Source of the DNA: Candidatus Poribacteria bacterium
GTDB lineage: Bacteria; Poribacteria; WGA-4E; WGA-3G
Length of the DNA: 64,000 nucleotides
Direction of reading: 5' to 3'
Assembly: GCA_022825825.1 (NCBI GenBank)
Contig: JAJDWA010000021.1
Location: forward strand, 1 to 64,000
A program made the translations under genes and the position numbers. Below are positions 8,476 to 17,593 of the stretch, one piece after another; positions within the stretch are counted from its first letter, which is position 1, and each line of letters begins with the position of its first letter. The notes below the pieces were generated by a model that worked only from the letters and a program-made list of their open reading frames with translations, did no database searches and was not told the DNA's origin.

Positions 8476-9357
8476 ATGATTGGAAAAGAGGATATGACTT
8501 CACGTAATACCGGGCTGGAATCCCGCACAAAAATACTCATCATGATGATTTGTGGATGTCTTGTCATTTTGCTTGATAGCCCAATCGCACTGCTGGTATG
8601 TTTCCTTGCAAGCCTTGTGTTGATTGCTGTATCAAAGCCGACCTTAAGACAAATCCGATTATTACTCCTCTTTCTCTTTTTCACAACGTGGGGATTGATT
8701 TACAGTCAAGGAATGTTCTACAACGCATTTCCTCGCACAGTCCTGATAACGCTCGTTCCAGCGGAGTTTCCGTTCATCGGGGAGTGGACTGGCGGCATCA
8801 AAATCTATCGCGAAGGACTGTTTCACGGCATAATTCAATCCCTGCGGTTTAATACCACGCTTGTGATCGGTTGCTATATAGTGTGGAGCACACAACCTCG
8901 CGATCTGCTTCTCGCGTTGGGACAATTGCGTGTACCGGGCGCACTTGCATTTATGGTAACGACCGCATTACATTTCATTCCTGTAATTGCAGGTGAAACC
9001 GCTGCAGTCATTCGGTCACAAAGATTGCGCGGATTTCGCTACGGACAGTTCAACCTGTTTGCTACTGTGCGAGGTGTTATCAATAGTTTTCGACCTATCT
9101 TGGCGGGGAACATTCGGCATGCGACTAACCTTGGCGAATCAGTTGAAAGTCGCGGATTTTCTCCTGATATCGCGAGACAACGGACATCTTTACACACCTC
9201 ACAGATGGGAAAGTGGGATTATTGCTTGCTTGCGTTGCTATCTCTCTCCTTGATTTGCGTCATCGGTTTGAAAGTTCTCTATTTCTGTTACGTGAATGGC
9301 ATCTATTACGAGTCGTGGTTGAGAGGTGCGTATACATTTACGCGAGAGATGCTGTAA
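8476..9357 (+). CDS. ecfT: ECF transporter transmembrane component EcfT
   Basis: A 293-residue membrane protein with hydrophobic segments near residues 17-50, 60-75, 125-140 and 255-285. The two short Arg-Gly motifs that couple EcfT to the ATPases are present: RSQRLRG from R180 and ESRG at 224-227. It should be the scaffold that binds the fused ATPases encoded 29 bp upstream and recruits an S component from elsewhere in the genome. A second in-frame ATG at 8494 follows AAAAGAGG but with too short a spacer, so the start remains uncertain by six codons. Confidence 0.85.
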   Translation: MIGKEDMTSRNTGLESRTKILIMMICGCLVILLDSPIALLVCFLASLVLIAVSKPTLRQIRLLLLFLFFTTWGLIYSQGMFYNAFPRTVLITLVPAEFPFIGEWTGGIKIYREGLFHGIIQSLRFNTTLVIGCYIVWSTQPRDLLLALGQLRVPGALAFMVTTALHFIPVIAGETAAVIRSQRLRGFRYGQFNLFATVRGVINSFRPILAGNIRHATNLGESVESRGFSPDIARQRTSLHTSQMGKWDYCLLALLSLSLICVIGLKVLYFCYVNGIYYESWLRGAYTFTREML

Positions 9358-9471
9358 GAAATAATACCGTATTAACCTGATTCGTTCTGTTTGTACGGGC
9401 GAGGAGACCCGCTTCTACATCCGCAGTGATTTCACTTGATGAAAACGCCCATTATCAAGTACAAAGTCATG

Positions 9472-9500
9472 TTGACCAAAACTTCAATATCTTATATAAT
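9472..9500 (+). promoter_or_regulatory. strong promoter giving a probably leaderless transcript
   Basis: TTGACC at 9472-9477, 17-bp spacer, TATAAT at 9495-9500. A start seven bases after the -10 element falls on A9507, the first base of the GNAT initiation codon. Confidence 0.7.
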
Positions 9501-9506
9501 ATATGT

Positions 9507-10367
9507 ATGGAAATTGAAGTTTCTTTTAGTGATGATGCAAGCTGGGTGTTAAACGAAGCGAATGTATTTCTAAGTTCAGAACCAGTCCATCATAACCTCA
9601 TTCTGTCACTTTTGCACACACGAATTGTGGACTGTGGCCCCGGTCGATACTGGGTGGCAAAAGACAATAAAGAGGCGGTCGGTGTTGTCGTTCAGTCTCC
9701 GTTAAACTCGCGTGCGATTGTCACACCTATGGAGTCGGAAATAGTTGGTATAGTCGTAGACGCTATATCAGATGCTAACATAGCGTTGCCAGGGGTAGCT
9801 GGCGATGCTGCGACAACGGCATGTTTCGCTGGACAATGGGCAGAACGGCAAAAATCCGCTGTATTTCCGTTCTTAGGACTTCGTCTTTATGAAGTAGACG
9901 AAGTACAGGAATCTTCAAATGTTAGAGGACACTTTCGTCCAGCTGTTGTGGATGACCGAGAACTACTCATTGACTGGGTTAGTCGTTTTTCGGTAGATAT
10001 AGGGGAGAAAGAGAACACTTCTGACGATGAAGAATTGCAAAAACGTAAGATTGCTGCCTCATATATTGTTGACAGATACCTATCTGATGGTCATCTTTGG
10101 CTATGGGAGGATACAGAACCCGTGTCGATGGTAGCACGAACAACCGCAGTAGCGGGTGTTGTCCAAGTAAAATTCGTCTATACGCCACAAGAGCACCGAA
10201 ACCGTGGTTACGCTACCGCGTGCGTTGGTGAAATTTCCAAACAAATTCGCGAGGGAGGGGCTCGTTGTATCCTCTACACCGATTTATGCAATCCAATTTC
10301 TAACACCATCTACCGTAGAATCGGTTACCGTGCTGTAGCCGACGCGATTCAATACCGATTTGAGTAA
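9507..10367 (+). CDS. GNAT-family N-acetyltransferase
   Basis: A 286-residue protein. The C-terminal half carries a GNAT fold: the acetyl-CoA pyrophosphate-binding motif R231-N-R-G-Y-A-T after the beta4-like VKFVYTPQE, then DLCNPISNTIYRRIGY. The N-terminal half is a degenerate second acetyltransferase-like domain. The same two-part organisation and C-terminal motif occur in the gene at 39698-40558, so the two are paralogs. I prefer ATG 9507 over an upstream in-frame ATG at 9439 because the promoter lies between them. There is no Shine-Dalgarno sequence, which fits leaderless translation. Substrate unknown. Confidence 0.75.
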   Translation: MEIEVSFSDDASWVLNEANVFLSSEPVHHNLILSLLHTRIVDCGPGRYWVAKDNKEAVGVVVQSPLNSRAIVTPMESEIVGIVVDAISDANIALPGVAGDAATTACFAGQWAERQKSAVFPFLGLRLYEVDEVQESSNVRGHFRPAVVDDRELLIDWVSRFSVDIGEKENTSDDEELQKRKIAASYIVDRYLSDGHLWLWEDTEPVSMVARTTAVAGVVQVKFVYTPQEHRNRGYATACVGEISKQIREGGARCILYTDLCNPISNTIYRRIGYRAVADAIQYRFE

Positions 10368-10412
10368 ACAATTGGTAGACTGCTCTATTTCTTAAACTGA
10401 TAAGGACGGACT

Positions 10413-12332
10413 ATGAAACTTTTTGTGCCAGGACGTATCTGCTTGTTTGGTGAACATAGCGATTGGGCAGGAGGACATCGACGCACCAATGCCGAGCTTG
10501 AGAAGGGCTATACTTTAATCACGAGTACGAACCAAGGAGTCTATGCTGAAGTGCAGCCGCACCCTACAAACCTCATTCTGAAAACGACGCTCAGCGATGG
10601 CACACGTCACGGTCCTTATACGTTGCCGATGGAACCTGCAGCATTACTTGCAGAAGCAGAAAAAGGGAGTTTTTTCAGTTATGCTGCTGGCGTTGCCTAT
10701 CAGATACTTACCAATTATCGCGTCCAAGGATTAGAAATCGATAACTATCTGACGGACTTACCTGTTAAGAAAGGGCTTTCTTCAAGTGCTGCTATCTGTG
10801 TTTTAGTTGCCCGTGCTTTTAATCGGATATATGATCTCAAAATGACGACGCGCGGAGAAATGGAATGCGCTTATCAGGGTGAGATTAAGACGCCTTCTCG
10901 TTGCGGGAGAATGGACCAAGGTTGTGCCTACCAGCATCCTATCCTTATGAGTTTTGACGGTGAAAATATAGAGGTGCGAGAATTTAGCGTGCCAACGAAC
11001 CTATACATGGTAATTGTAGATTTAGGGGCAGGTAAAGATACACGTCTGATATTAAAACAGTTACATGACTGTTACCCGTTTGCTGGAAATGATCTTCAAG
11101 AAAAAGTACAGCACTATCTTGGCCCCTTAAATAAAGAAATCACCCATGCTGCTCATGATGCGCTTCGCCGTGGTGATGCTGAAGCAGTTGGAAAGTTGAT
11201 GACACGCGCTCAACACGAGTTTGATAGACATCTGATACCCGCCTGTCCATCCCAATTGACTGCCCCTGTGCTTCACAAAGTTTTAAATTATGAACCGATT
11301 CAGCCGTATATTTGGGGCGGTAAGGGAGTCGGTTCTCAAGGTGATGGATCAGCACAATTCATTGTCAAAGATGAAGAGAGTCAAAGCCGCGTCATTGAAA
11401 TCATTGAAAGAGACTTACAGATGTCTTGTCTTAAATTAGTGATTGAGGCAAGCAGGGATGTACGTAAGGCTGTTATTCCTGCGGCAGGGTTTGGCACTCG
11501 ACTTTTTCCGGCATCAAAGGCGATGAAAAAGGAACTATTTCCTATTATCGACAGTGCTGGACGTGCAAAACCAGCAATTATGGCAATCGTTGAAGAGGCT
11601 GTCAACGCCGGTATAGAAGAAGTATGTCTGATCGTACAGAGTAGAGATATAGACCTATTTGAATCCTATTTTAAAACGCCACCCCGTATTGAGCATTACA
11701 ACAAACTTAGCAAAGAAAATAAGGCTTATTGCGATTACTTACTTGAATTAGGTAGCCGAATTTCGTTGGTGACACAAGACGTTCAGGAAGGTTTTGGACA
11801 TGCTGTCTATTGTGCTCGAGATTGGGTTGGCAATGAACCATTTCTGTTAATGTTGGGCGATCATCTCTACGGTTCAGATGAACCCCACTCCTGTGCAAAA
11901 CAGGTTTTAGATGCTTACGAAAGAGTAGGGCACAGTGTAGTCGGATTAAAAGAAACACCAATAGAAGAGCTGTCGAACTTTGGATGTGTTACGGGTGTAT
12001 GGCAGGAAGACCAGTCAATGCTCTCTGTAACAGAGTTTTACGAAAAACCCGATCCTGAATATGCAAGGGAACATCTTCATGTTGATGGCATGGACGCTGA
12101 CAGTTTTCTTACTGTTTTTGGTATCTACGTGATAGAACCACAGATTTTTGGGTTTCTTGAGCAGAATATTGAACACAACTTCCGTGAGCGAGGCGAATTT
12201 CAACTCACCTCTTGTTTGGATGAATTACGAAAGACAGATGGGTTTTCTGGTTACGTTGTGAAGGGACGGCGATTTGACATCGGACTTCCCGAAGAGTATC
12301 GACAAACCGTCATCGGCTTTAGAAATGCATAG
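10413..12332 (+). CDS. GHMP kinase fused to sugar-1-phosphate uridylyltransferase-like domain
   Basis: A 639-residue fusion with a good SD (AAGGA). Residues 1-345 are a GHMP-family sugar kinase: PGRICLFGEHSDW at the start and the ATP-binding loop G121-LSSSAA. Residues about 352-639 are a GalU-like nucleotidylyltransferase: P356-AAGFGTRLFP then K-x-x-K-E, LLMLGDHLY, EKPD and a C-terminal GRRFDIGLPEEY. The two activities would run in series: phosphorylate a free sugar at C1, then load it with a nucleotide to give an activated NDP-sugar. This parallels the salvage logic of the fucokinase/GDP-fucose pyrophosphorylase FKP but with the domains in the opposite order. The sugar is not identifiable; a hexose or uronic acid from host or matrix polysaccharide is plausible. 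Confidence 0.8.
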   Translation: MKLFVPGRICLFGEHSDWAGGHRRTNAELEKGYTLITSTNQGVYAEVQPHPTNLILKTTLSDGTRHGPYTLPMEPAALLAEAEKGSFFSYAAGVAYQILTNYRVQGLEIDNYLTDLPVKKGLSSSAAICVLVARAFNRIYDLKMTTRGEMECAYQGEIKTPSRCGRMDQGCAYQHPILMSFDGENIEVREFSVPTNLYMVIVDLGAGKDTRLILKQLHDCYPFAGNDLQEKVQHYLGPLNKEITHAAHDALRRGDAEAVGKLMTRAQHEFDRHLIPACPSQLTAPVLHKVLNYEPIQPYIWGGKGVGSQGDGSAQFIVKDEESQSRVIEIIERDLQMSCLKLVIEASRDVRKAVIPAAGFGTRLFPASKAMKKELFPIIDSAGRAKPAIMAIVEEAVNAGIEEVCLIVQSRDIDLFESYFKTPPRIEHYNKLSKENKAYCDYLLELGSRISLVTQDVQEGFGHAVYCARDWVGNEPFLLMLGDHLYGSDEPHSCAKQVLDAYERVGHSVVGLKETPIEELSNFGCVTGVWQEDQSMLSVTEFYEKPDPEYAREHLHVDGMDADSFLTVFGIYVIEPQIFGFLEQNIEHNFRERGEFQLTSCLDELRKTDGFSGYVVKGRRFDIGLPEEYRQTVIGFRNA

Positions 12333-12352
12333 ATGGCTATACCAATAACCTT

Positions 12353-15300
12353 TTAATTAGATGCGGCTATACGTTTGACCACAACAAGCGTTAAATCATC
12401 GTACTGTTCTGCCTCCTGCACAAAACTTTGAACATCTTCAACGATGTGCTGAATTACCTCTTCGGCACTGCATTCTTCAGGAATTTGTACAGCCAATTCT
12501 TTGAAACGATCTGTTCCGTACATGTCGTGGTTAGCGTTAAGAGCTTCAATCAGACCATCCGTATGGAAAATAAGAACATCCCCTTCATCTAAATCAAATG
12601 TGATAGATTCGTACTGAACGCGTTTCATACTTCCGAGGGGCAGGTCACTATTTTCAATCTCAATAATTTCAGAGCCTCTTTTGAGAATAGGGTAAGGTTG
12701 TCCACCGTTTGCATAATCAACACGTTTCTCAGATTCGTTAAGGACAGCTAAATTGAGTGCGATAAAGCTTGGTCCATACATACGAGGTGCCAATCCCGCA
12801 TTGAGATCGGTCAGAATGACATCCGCGTCTGATTTAAATCGAGCAACTTCATGTAGCATTCCATTCGTAAGCACAGCATTCATCGCACCGCGTATACCTT
12901 TCCCAGCTGCATCTGCCACAGCAATAGCAGTTTGTCCGTTCGCAACGGTCAAGTAGTCGAAAAAATCACCTCCTACCTGTGTAGCGGGAATTGACATCCC
13001 AGCGATATCAAAATCTGGCGTATGTGGTGATTCAGGAGGCAAAAGTCCCATTTGGATATTTTGTGCTTCATCCAATTCAGCACGGATTCGTTGCATCTCT
13101 GCCTCTTCTTTTTCGCGCATTTCAAGACGGAGCTGGGCGGTTTGTCTTCGGTTTACAATCAACCTAAAAAGCAAGGAACCTGCAGCTGCAAGCAAAATTA
13201 GAGAGGGTAGGTAATTCCGCCATCGGGTCCAAATAGGTTGGTCAATAGTAAAATTCAAAACTGCAGGTCGTTGTGTATAGGGCCATCCTTCACGAAAAGC
13301 TTTTATTAAAAAGGTATAACTTCCTGATTTCAAACCTTCATATCGTATTCGCGGCATCCTTTTGACTGTACCAGCATCTGGTGACAGAACCTTTTGCTCA
13401 AAAAATTGTTCAACGTTGTCCTTAAACGTGGCCTGATTACTTTGCATTTTGTCAGAAGAAACAGTTGTCCATCTGTTGTTATCAATACCGAGTAATCTAA
13501 ATTTGTATTCCACATCATCTCTAAGTGGACTAATACCTTGAAAACGGATAGTAAGATTTTTGAGCCCCGCGGGCAGTAGTTCTGTTATCTCAGTAAAAGT
13601 GCGTTTGCCGGATTCTGCCATAAAAGGTTCTGTGAAAGATTTTCCCGCATCAACAGAGATGATACGACAAAATGGGAGCGCGCCAAGACTTGCTCTATAC
13701 TGCGTAGCACCGCCTTCTGTACCGAACCACAGTTCTTTCTCATTAGACGCATGAATGCTTGATACATTGTTATGGATGAGACCGTCTTTGGTCGTAATAG
13801 ATTGAAAGGAGTCGCCATCGTATCTGACAACGCCGCCACCCCATGTAGCAAACCATAAGTTGCCCCAATGATCTTCATGCACATCGCGCAAATCATCAAC
13901 AAGGAACCTGTCCGCTGTTGTGTAAGTCGTCACCTCATTGCCATTATACCGAACTGCACCTTGTGAAGTCGCTAACCAAAGATCACCATTCGTTGCAGTA
14001 AGTGCGCCTCTGACCTCACCGAGTGCAACGGATACAGCGTTTTTCAACTCTATTCCCTGATATGTTTTAATACCATCCTGAAAAACAAAAGTAATTAATT
14101 CTGATGATTTTTGAGAAGAATCGGTAGCATCACCAGCCTGTTGTTCTAAAGTAGCAGTAGATGTTTGCACACTTAATAGCGGAGGACCACTCGCTGCGCC
14201 CGAAAGTTCAGTTAACGTATTTCTAATGTCAGGATTCTCCCAATACATTAACTGTCCACTTACAGTATTGTAAAACCATTTGACAACTTTTCCTTCGGTA
14301 TTATCTAACACTGGAACAACCGATTTAAGTGGAAGTACTTCAACTCTTGGCTGCCTTATGCTGCTCCCAATATTCGTGAATCTTTTTACTCCTCCAGTTT
14401 CAAAATAGCACCATAGTCGGTTTTGACTGTCGGTATGTAAAGCTGTTATGGCATCGGTTGTAGGTGGTAAAGATTTAAAAGATTCAGTCGTTTTAAAATC
14501 AGTCGTATTAAAAAGGAAAATTTTTGATTCACCATTTGGTGAAAACCTGTATAATCCATCGCTTCTTGGTAGAAAAAGCCATCCACCTAAAACGACCCAA
14601 GGATCAGTATTTGAAGATACAAGTACTGAATCATTGTAGATTTTTTCACCGCCTGGACCGATCTCAGCGCCAATGTAGAGAGAAAGTTTTTCAAATTCTC
14701 CATTCCTATAGCGAAAAATTCTATAAAGGGTAAAACCATCTTGGTGCTGAATAGGTTTATCCAAAAACCAGATGTCACTATCTACCTCAAAAAATTTGAT
14801 AATTTCAGCCCGTCTATTTAATTTTTGATCATCAAAAATGACCTCGATTTTTAAGTTTCCGGTTTGTCCAGCAAAGTTTGTTAATGAATCTTGATGAAGT
14901 TTATCTGTTTTTGCATCGTATCTGGCAACACCGCCAAGAATGCTGAGCCACAGCATACCCTTGCTATCTGAATACATCAATCTAACACTATTGCTCCCTA
15001 AATTAGCACGAGTTGTGTGATTAACGATTGCCGGTTGCGGTTCGTACGCTGTCACACCGTTATCATGACCGAACCAGATTTTACCATCCATCCCTTCAAA
15101 AATCGTCAGGATATTATCACTACCAAGTCCATCGTCAACTCGATAAACTTTATGTACCGATTCTGGTAAATCCGTAAGCGAGGATTCTAATTTAAAAACA
15201 CCCGCTGCTTCATCTTCAAAATATTTGTCTTCGTATAAGTGCGCCCCCGTTTCACTGGCAAACCAGAGTTTGTTCCAAGCATCTTCAATTTCAAAAGCAC

Positions 15301-16258
15301 CGTACAAGAAATCTTGGTTTGCGCCCTGGGTGAAATTTCTCAATCGTTGAAGGTCTTTACCATCCCACCAATGCAATTGTTTGCTATCATTAAACCATAT
15401 CCTTCCTCGTTTATCACTCTTCACAGAAACTTTACCATTTTCTAAATTACTCGGTGTCTGATCTGTAGATTTTAATATTTCTTCAAATTGTGCGCCATCA
15501 TAACGAAGCAGAAGGGATTGTCCTCCAAACCAGATATTGTCATCTGTATCTTGAATAATCACCTGGATCGCGCGATCTTTTGGGAGTTTCGGCAGATTAT
15601 CCAAGCGTTGTAGGTTTGCAGTTTGCCAAACGTTTACATCACCTTGGAAACGCATAATAAGTGCCCCTTGAGCATCGTTTCCACCTATCCATATTGTGCC
15701 ATCACGGCTTTGGAAAATAACGTTTATTTTCGCAATTGAAGCACCCCCGATGGCAAGTTGGTAGGGCACCGGATCGTCTTGACTATTTAACGCATTATAT
15801 CGAGTCACAGAATTATTGCCTCCGACCCAAATATCTCCTTCATTATCAACTGCAAGACAGTTGCCATCAGTAATATATTTAAATTCTGGTTCTTTTTTAT
15901 CTTCAAAAGTATTTCTTTTATATCTACTAACGACGCCTACACCTTCTGCTGGGTGTTTGCTGAGAAACCAAATATGTCCCCACTTATCTTCAACGATGTT
16001 TTCCGTTTTGCCACGGAAATCCTTAGAATCGCCGGAGTAACGAACAAAAGTGTTACCGTCAAAACGGCTTACGCCTCCTCGATCAGAACCGAACCAAAGC
16101 ACACCTCGGCTATCTTGAAATATAACGGGAACTATCGGCCCTACAAGACCGTCAGCAACAGTGTAGGTCTTCATCTGCTCATAGGCTACGGTATATTTAG
16201 CAAATCCGAAGCAGAAACTTAATATTAAAATGGAAACTATTTTTTTCAAAAGGTTCAA
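12353..16258 (-). CDS. Reg_prop beta-propeller sensor with SpoIIE/PP2C phosphatase output
   Basis: A 1301-residue membrane sensor. An N-terminal signal or anchor helix (residues 1-25) is followed by about 900 residues of two-component-regulator-propeller repeats (W-F-G-x-x-x-G-x-x-R-Y/F-D). A Y_Y_Y-like Ig domain follows at roughly 900-1005, then a transmembrane helix at about 1012-1040, a short coiled coil, and a cytoplasmic SpoIIE-type PP2C phosphatase (1065-1301). Phosphatase metal-site motifs are intact: VGGDFFD, VADAAGKG, HTDGL and YDDLTL. This is the extracellular half of a hybrid sensor kinase joined to a phosphatase, likely feeding a partner-switching (anti-anti-sigma) pathway whose partners are not in the window. 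The start appears to be TTG, preceded by AAGGTGG. It lies 35 bp after dapL and may be cotranscribed. Confidence 0.85.
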   Translation of the reverse strand: MNLLKKIVSILILSFCFGFAKYTVAYEQMKTYTVADGLVGPIVPVIFQDSRGVLWFGSDRGGVSRFDGNTFVRYSGDSKDFRGKTENIVEDKWGHIWFLSKHPAEGVGVVSRYKRNTFEDKKEPEFKYITDGNCLAVDNEGDIWVGGNNSVTRYNALNSQDDPVPYQLAIGGASIAKINVIFQSRDGTIWIGGNDAQGALIMRFQGDVNVWQTANLQRLDNLPKLPKDRAIQVIIQDTDDNIWFGGQSLLLRYDGAQFEEILKSTDQTPSNLENGKVSVKSDKRGRIWFNDSKQLHWWDGKDLQRLRNFTQGANQDFLYGAFEIEDAWNKLWFASETGAHLYEDKYFEDEAAGVFKLESSLTDLPESVHKVYRVDDGLGSDNILTIFEGMDGKIWFGHDNGVTAYEPQPAIVNHTTRANLGSNSVRLMYSDSKGMLWLSILGGVARYDAKTDKLHQDSLTNFAGQTGNLKIEVIFDDQKLNRRAEIIKFFEVDSDIWFLDKPIQHQDGFTLYRIFRYRNGEFEKLSLYIGAEIGPGGEKIYNDSVLVSSNTDPWVVLGGWLFLPRSDGLYRFSPNGESKIFLFNTTDFKTTESFKSLPPTTDAITALHTDSQNRLWCYFETGGVKRFTNIGSSIRQPRVEVLPLKSVVPVLDNTEGKVVKWFYNTVSGQLMYWENPDIRNTLTELSGAASGPPLLSVQTSTATLEQQAGDATDSSQKSSELITFVFQDGIKTYQGIELKNAVSVALGEVRGALTATNGDLWLATSQGAVRYNGNEVTTYTTADRFLVDDLRDVHEDHWGNLWFATWGGGVVRYDGDSFQSITTKDGLIHNNVSSIHASNEKELWFGTEGGATQYRASLGALPFCRIISVDAGKSFTEPFMAESGKRTFTEITELLPAGLKNLTIRFQGISPLRDDVEYKFRLLGIDNNRWTTVSSDKMQSNQATFKDNVEQFFEQKVLSPDAGTVKRMPRIRYEGLKSGSYTFLIKAFREGWPYTQRPAVLNFTIDQPIWTRWRNYLPSLILLAAAGSLLFRLIVNRRQTAQLRLEMREKEEAEMQRIRAELDEAQNIQMGLLPPESPHTPDFDIAGMSIPATQVGGDFFDYLTVANGQTAIAVADAAGKGIRGAMNAVLTNGMLHEVARFKSDADVILTDLNAGLAPRMYGPSFIALNLAVLNESEKRVDYANGGQPYPILKRGSEIIEIENSDLPLGSMKRVQYESITFDLDEGDVLIFHTDGLIEALNANHDMYGTDRFKELAVQIPEECSAEEVIQHIVEDVQSFVQEAEQYDDLTLVVVKRIAASN

Positions 16259-16293
16259 AACAAACCACCTTTGATAGTTAAGCGGTATAGAGT

Positions 16294-17478
16294 TTATAAT
16301 GATTTCGTAGAAAAATCACGTATCCGAGTAATAGCTTCTTCAATTACTTCATTTGGATACGTAAGCGAAATTCGGAAATACCCTTCGCTCCACTGTCCAT
16401 ATCCGAGTCCTGGCGTAATAACAACGCCTGCCTCCTCAAGAAGTGCAGTCGCAAATGCACGACTTGAACCATTAAAACGTTCTGGCACTGGTGCCCAAAC
16501 ATACATTGTGGCTTTCGGTTTGTCAAGCACCCATCCGCTTTGTGTCAGCGCATCAACCACCATATCTCTACGTTTTTGGTAAATTTCGTTCAGTTTAGGC
16601 GTAATTTCATCCGCAATTGAAAGTGCTTTTGCTCCAGAGAATTGTAATGCACGTAGCGATCCGTTGTCAATATTATCTTTAACTTTTTTTACGGCTTCAA
16701 CAGCAATTGGATTGCCCACTACAAATCCCAGTCGCCATCCTGTCATATTGAATGCTTTGCTCAAAGAAAAGAATTCAACTGCGACCTCCTCAGCACCATC
16801 TACTTGCAGGATACTGGGTGAACGATAACCGTCGTAAGTATTTTCACTATAAGCGTTGTCGTGTGCAATGAGAATATTGTTTTGACGTCCAAATTCAACT
16901 GCACGTTTAAAAAAGTCTAAATCGGCAATTGCTGTTGTTGGGTTATTAGGATAGTTTATCCAGAGAACTTTGGCAAGACGTTTCACTTCATCTGGAATCG
17001 CATCAAAGTCGACATAAAATTCGTTCTCTCGTAAAAGCGGGGCATAGTATGTGGTTGCACTGGCAAACACGTGTCCAATGTTGTAAGTCGGATAGCCAGG
17101 GCTCGCAGCAATGCCAACATCGCCAGGATTCAGTATGCCTAACGCCATTTTGACAATGGCATCTTTGCTACCGAGCGTTGTGACGATCTGATCTTCGGCT
17201 AAGGAAACGCCATAGCGATGTTGATAAAATTTACTGATTGCCTCAGGAAATTCGGCAACAGGACTGTCGCAACCGTAACGGTGTCTATCTGGGTCTGATG
17301 TGTTTTGGACTGCGTTGCACAAAGTTTCCACTACCGGATCAGGTGTTGGAAAATCTGGATCTCCGATGCCAAGGCTTATCACGTCAACGCCCCGTTCTTT
17401 GGCCGCCGCCATTTTTTGACGCAAATCTACAAAAAGATATGGTGGAAGTTTCTGTAACCTTTCTGAAAGTGTAATCAA
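16294..17478 (-). CDS. dapL: LL-diaminopimelate aminotransferase-like class I/II aminotransferase
   Basis: A 394-residue fold-type I PLP aminotransferase. The PLP lysine is K241 in SLSKAFNMTGWRLGF; NYPNNPT and the arginine of GYFRISLTYP are also present. The N-terminal signature (LPPYLF, then ISLGIGDPDFPTP) and the nearby dapB pair favour LL-diaminopimelate aminotransferase, which makes LL-DAP directly from tetrahydrodipicolinate, over a generic aspartate aminotransferase. The start codon appears to be TTG with GGAGAG eight bases upstream. Its product would follow the DapB reaction encoded about 3 kb upstream on the same strand. Confidence 0.75.
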   Translation of the reverse strand: MITLSERLQKLPPYLFVDLRQKMAAAKERGVDVISLGIGDPDFPTPDPVVETLCNAVQNTSDPDRHRYGCDSPVAEFPEAISKFYQHRYGVSLAEDQIVTTLGSKDAIVKMALGILNPGDVGIAASPGYPTYNIGHVFASATTYYAPLLRENEFYVDFDAIPDEVKRLAKVLWINYPNNPTTAIADLDFFKRAVEFGRQNNILIAHDNAYSENTYDGYRSPSILQVDGAEEVAVEFFSLSKAFNMTGWRLGFVVGNPIAVEAVKKVKDNIDNGSLRALQFSGAKALSIADEITPKLNEIYQKRRDMVVDALTQSGWVLDKPKATMYVWAPVPERFNGSSRAFATALLEEAGVVITPGLGYGQWSEGYFRISLTYPNEVIEEAITRIRDFSTKSL

Positions 17479-17593
17479 AATAGTTTTCTCTCCTATATTT
17501 TTACCCTCAAAGGTGGGCGAATTTTCATAGTAAATCCATAACTGTTTATTTCACTGCAATAGTGCCACGTATTTGGATTTACTGTAATCAATG

